Source of the DNA: M3007 sp964621185
GTDB taxonomy: Bacteria; Bacteroidota; Bacteroidia; Chitinophagales; Saprospiraceae
DNA: 64,000 nt
Assembly: GCA_964621185.1 (NCBI GenBank)
Contig: CAZULM010000027.1
Coordinates: 10,779 to 74,778 of the forward strand
Direction: 5' to 3'
Shown: positions 62,001 through 64,000 of the stretch, piece by piece
Layout: every line of letters starts with the position of its first letter
Position numbering within the stretch: the stretch's first letter is position 1
Program-made: the position numbers and the translations under genes
Notes under the pieces: model-generated
What the model saw: only the letters and a program-made list of their open reading frames with translations
Database searches by the model: none
Told to the model about the DNA's origin: nothing

Positions 62001-64000
62001 CAATTCCAAAATGGTGCGATTCCAAGCGGTAAACCCGGCAAGCCCTACCCTAAACCTGGGCGTTTCAATTCCAAAATGGTGCGATTCCAAGCAAGGCTGT
62101 TTTGGTTAGCGCTTGAGTTCCCTGAAGTTTCAATTCCAAAATGGTGCGATTCCAAGCGTGCTTACATACCTCAATACCGCTCTTGCCAAGCGCGTTTCAA
62201 TTCCAAAATGGTGCGATTCCAAGAAAACTACTTATTTTCGCTTTTACGCTCCTTTCCTGTTTCAATTCCAAAATGGTGCGATTCCAAGGATTGTTTACGA
62301 TGCCGACGGCGTTGGCGCTTTCCTGTTTCAATTCCAAAATGGTGCGATTCCAAGGATCGGGGTGCCTTCTTTTGCCCGTATCTCTTCGAGTTTCAATTCC
62401 AAAATGGTGCGATTCCAAGCGTCCTGGCCTCGCGGCGTGGCCACGGGCTCCTGGAGTTTCAATTCCAAAATGGTGCGATTCCAAGCCATCGGCCACCTTG
62501 CGCATCCACTGCTGCGCCTCGAGTTTCAATTCCAAAATGGTGCGATTCCAAGAAATGCAAACACTACAGGTGCAAATAATGTAGCAATGTTTCAATTCCA
62601 AAATGGTGCGATTCCAAGCAATAATGAATTTCCACCCGGAAGTCAACATTGAGGTTTCAATTCCAAAATGGTGCGATTCCAAGCCCGTTCCACTTCCAGT
62701 ATTTCCCGCGTTATTTCTGTTTCAATTCCAAAATGGTGCGATTCCAAGAATATCCATGCCTTCAAAGGACGGTTCAAAATCTATGTTTCAATTCCAAAAT
62801 GGTGCGATTCCAAGGCCAGTTTTTTTACCTGCACGAAGTCCGTTCTGAGAGTTTCAATTCCAAAATGGTGCGATTCCAAGTTGGCATCAACGAGGCGGGT
62901 GGGCTGGTAAAAGGCGGTTTCAATTCCAAAATGGTGCGATTCCAAGCGAATTTCAGAAACTAGTTTTTCTTGGTTCCAGTCGGTTTCAATTCCAAAATGG
63001 TGCGATTCCAAGCCTTCGTGTAGTCAGGCTTGATATCACATCCTTGAAGTTTCAATTCCAAAATGGTGCGATTCCAAGCGAGGCGTTCCACGTACTCGAA
63101 GGTGCCATCTTGTGTTTCAATTCCAAAATGGTGCGATTCCAAGCACCAGAACATTACTCACCATTCAAATCAATAATTAGTTTCAATTCCAAAATGGTGC
63201 GATTCCAAGCGCCGCCGGTGGCTGGTGTCATCACCCCGTAGGGTGGTTTCAATTCCAAAATGGTGCGATTCCAAGTGCTTCTTTTTGCGGCGAACGATGG
63301 ATTCAATTCGCGTTTCAATTCCAAAATGGTGCGATTCCAAGTAAGTGTCTGGCACCACACCTGCGCTGGTGTCATGTGTTTCAATTCCAAAATGGTGCGA
63401 TTCCAAGGCAACGGCAACACCCGCATCATCCCGATCAACGGCAGTTTCAATTCCAAAATGGTGCGATTCCAAGGCGCGGCAACGAACGTGATAAGTTGTT
63501 TCATTTTATGTTTCAATTCCAAAATGGTGCGATTCCAAGGCTGCCGTTTTACCGAGTGCGATTATTACCAAGACCTGTTTCAATTCCAAAATGGTGCGAT
63601 TCCAAGAATATTTCAGCAATTATCCTGGAGGTCAATTCAGGGTTTCAATTCCAAAATGGTGCGATTCCAAGAAGAGGTGGCGAACATTGCCCGGGCGCTT
63701 AAAAACTGTTTCAATTCCAAAATGGTGCGATTCCAAGAAATCCCCGCCGTTTATCATAGCCGATCGTTGCCAGGTTTCAATTCCAAAATGGTGCGATTCC
63801 AAGAAAAGCCTAATCCGACGGCTGAACCACCTTTGTCGGTTTCAATTCCAAAATGGTGCGATTCCAAGCCGCTTTGCAGCACAGAAAGGATTTGTCTTTC
63901 ATATGTTTCAATTCCAAAATGGTGCGATTCCAAGGCAGTACAAGACCGCGCAACCGAAACCTAAAGACAAGTTTCAATTCCAAAATGGTGCGATTCCAAG
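59047..64000. CRISPR. CRISPR array, 76 repeats of 30 bp, no cas genes in view
   Basis: I counted 76 repeats starting at 59047, with 75 spacers of about 33-37 bp (mean period 65.7 bp). Each repeat starts GTTTCAATTCC, has AAAATGGTGC in the centre and ends GATTCCAAG. Two repeats are variant: the one at 59765 (AAAATAGTG) and the one at 60623 (AAATTGG). The last repeat ends exactly at 64000, so the array continues or ends outside. Read on the minus strand the repeat ends ATTGAAAC, the typical 8-nt 5' handle of I-B and III crRNAs, which suggests transcription to lower coordinates. All ORFs in this region are artefacts of the repeat. Confidence 0.98.

Noticed and set aside
59047..64000. Many ORFs of 60-230 codons on both strands
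   Set aside because: They are translations of the CRISPR repeat (recurring SIPKWCDSK, FNSKMVRFQ, ESHHFGIET strings) and not genes.

Overview
The window looks like a chromosomal scaffold from an uncultured or draft-genome member of the Bacteroidota, most likely near the Saprospiraceae. The evidence is several secreted proteins ending in type IX secretion (T9SS, 'type A') sorting domains, family content typical of Bacteroidota (DUF4403, DUF2027-Smr, DUF3299-like, NagX-like acyltransferase, SpoIIM/DUF4129/DUF58 proteins), and a run of 100 Ns that marks a scaffold gap. The genus-level assignment is inference.

Layout. 0-9 kb: parts of an FtsX/LolD-type ABC exporter split by a T9SS beta-helix protein and a Tat-exported tyrosinase with a small partner, then a NagX-like membrane acyltransferase and a DUF2027-Smr protein. 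9-12 kb: a helical-repeat protein followed on the same strand by a 35-codon ORF under a stem-loop and a small Cys-containing protein, then a 215-bp MITE-like element with an 8-bp target duplication. 12-17.6 kb: mscL, hemW, an SRPBCC protein, DUF4129 and a long SpoIIM-family membrane protein. 17.7-21.9 kb: an IS-derived region, with two 318-bp direct repeats bracketing a gene remnant, a frameshifted IS4-type element and a PKD/T9SS protein. 21.9-43.6 kb: secreted beta-propeller and lipoprotein genes mixed with housekeeping genes (WbqC, TraB/GumN, a nucleoside-monophosphate-kinase-like protein, PPK2, DUF58, uxuA, a subtilase).

43.7-55.3 kb holds a complete reductive pyrimidine degradation cluster on the + strand: yeast-type cytosine deaminase, CoA-acylating semialdehyde dehydrogenase, class III aminotransferase, NCS1 permease, dihydropyrimidinase, beta-ureidopropionase, PreT and PreA. 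Together these could take up cytosine, uracil or thymine and convert them to beta-alanine or beta-aminoisobutyrate and then to acetyl- or propionyl-CoA. Three related long-inverted-repeat elements sit in the spacers of this cluster. One carries an intact four-helix-bundle (S23/IVP family) gene, one a decayed inverted copy of that gene, and one no gene.

55.3-58.8 kb: a propeller lipoprotein with a decayed tandem copy, a GT39-type glycosyltransferase and a DUF2281 protein. 59.05-64.0 kb: a CRISPR array with 76 repeats of 30 bp in view and no cas genes in the window. The repeat sequence and the placement of its two variant repeats suggest transcription toward lower coordinates, with the leader and cas genes beyond the right edge. 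Several families of about 100-bp intergenic repeats are scattered through the window.
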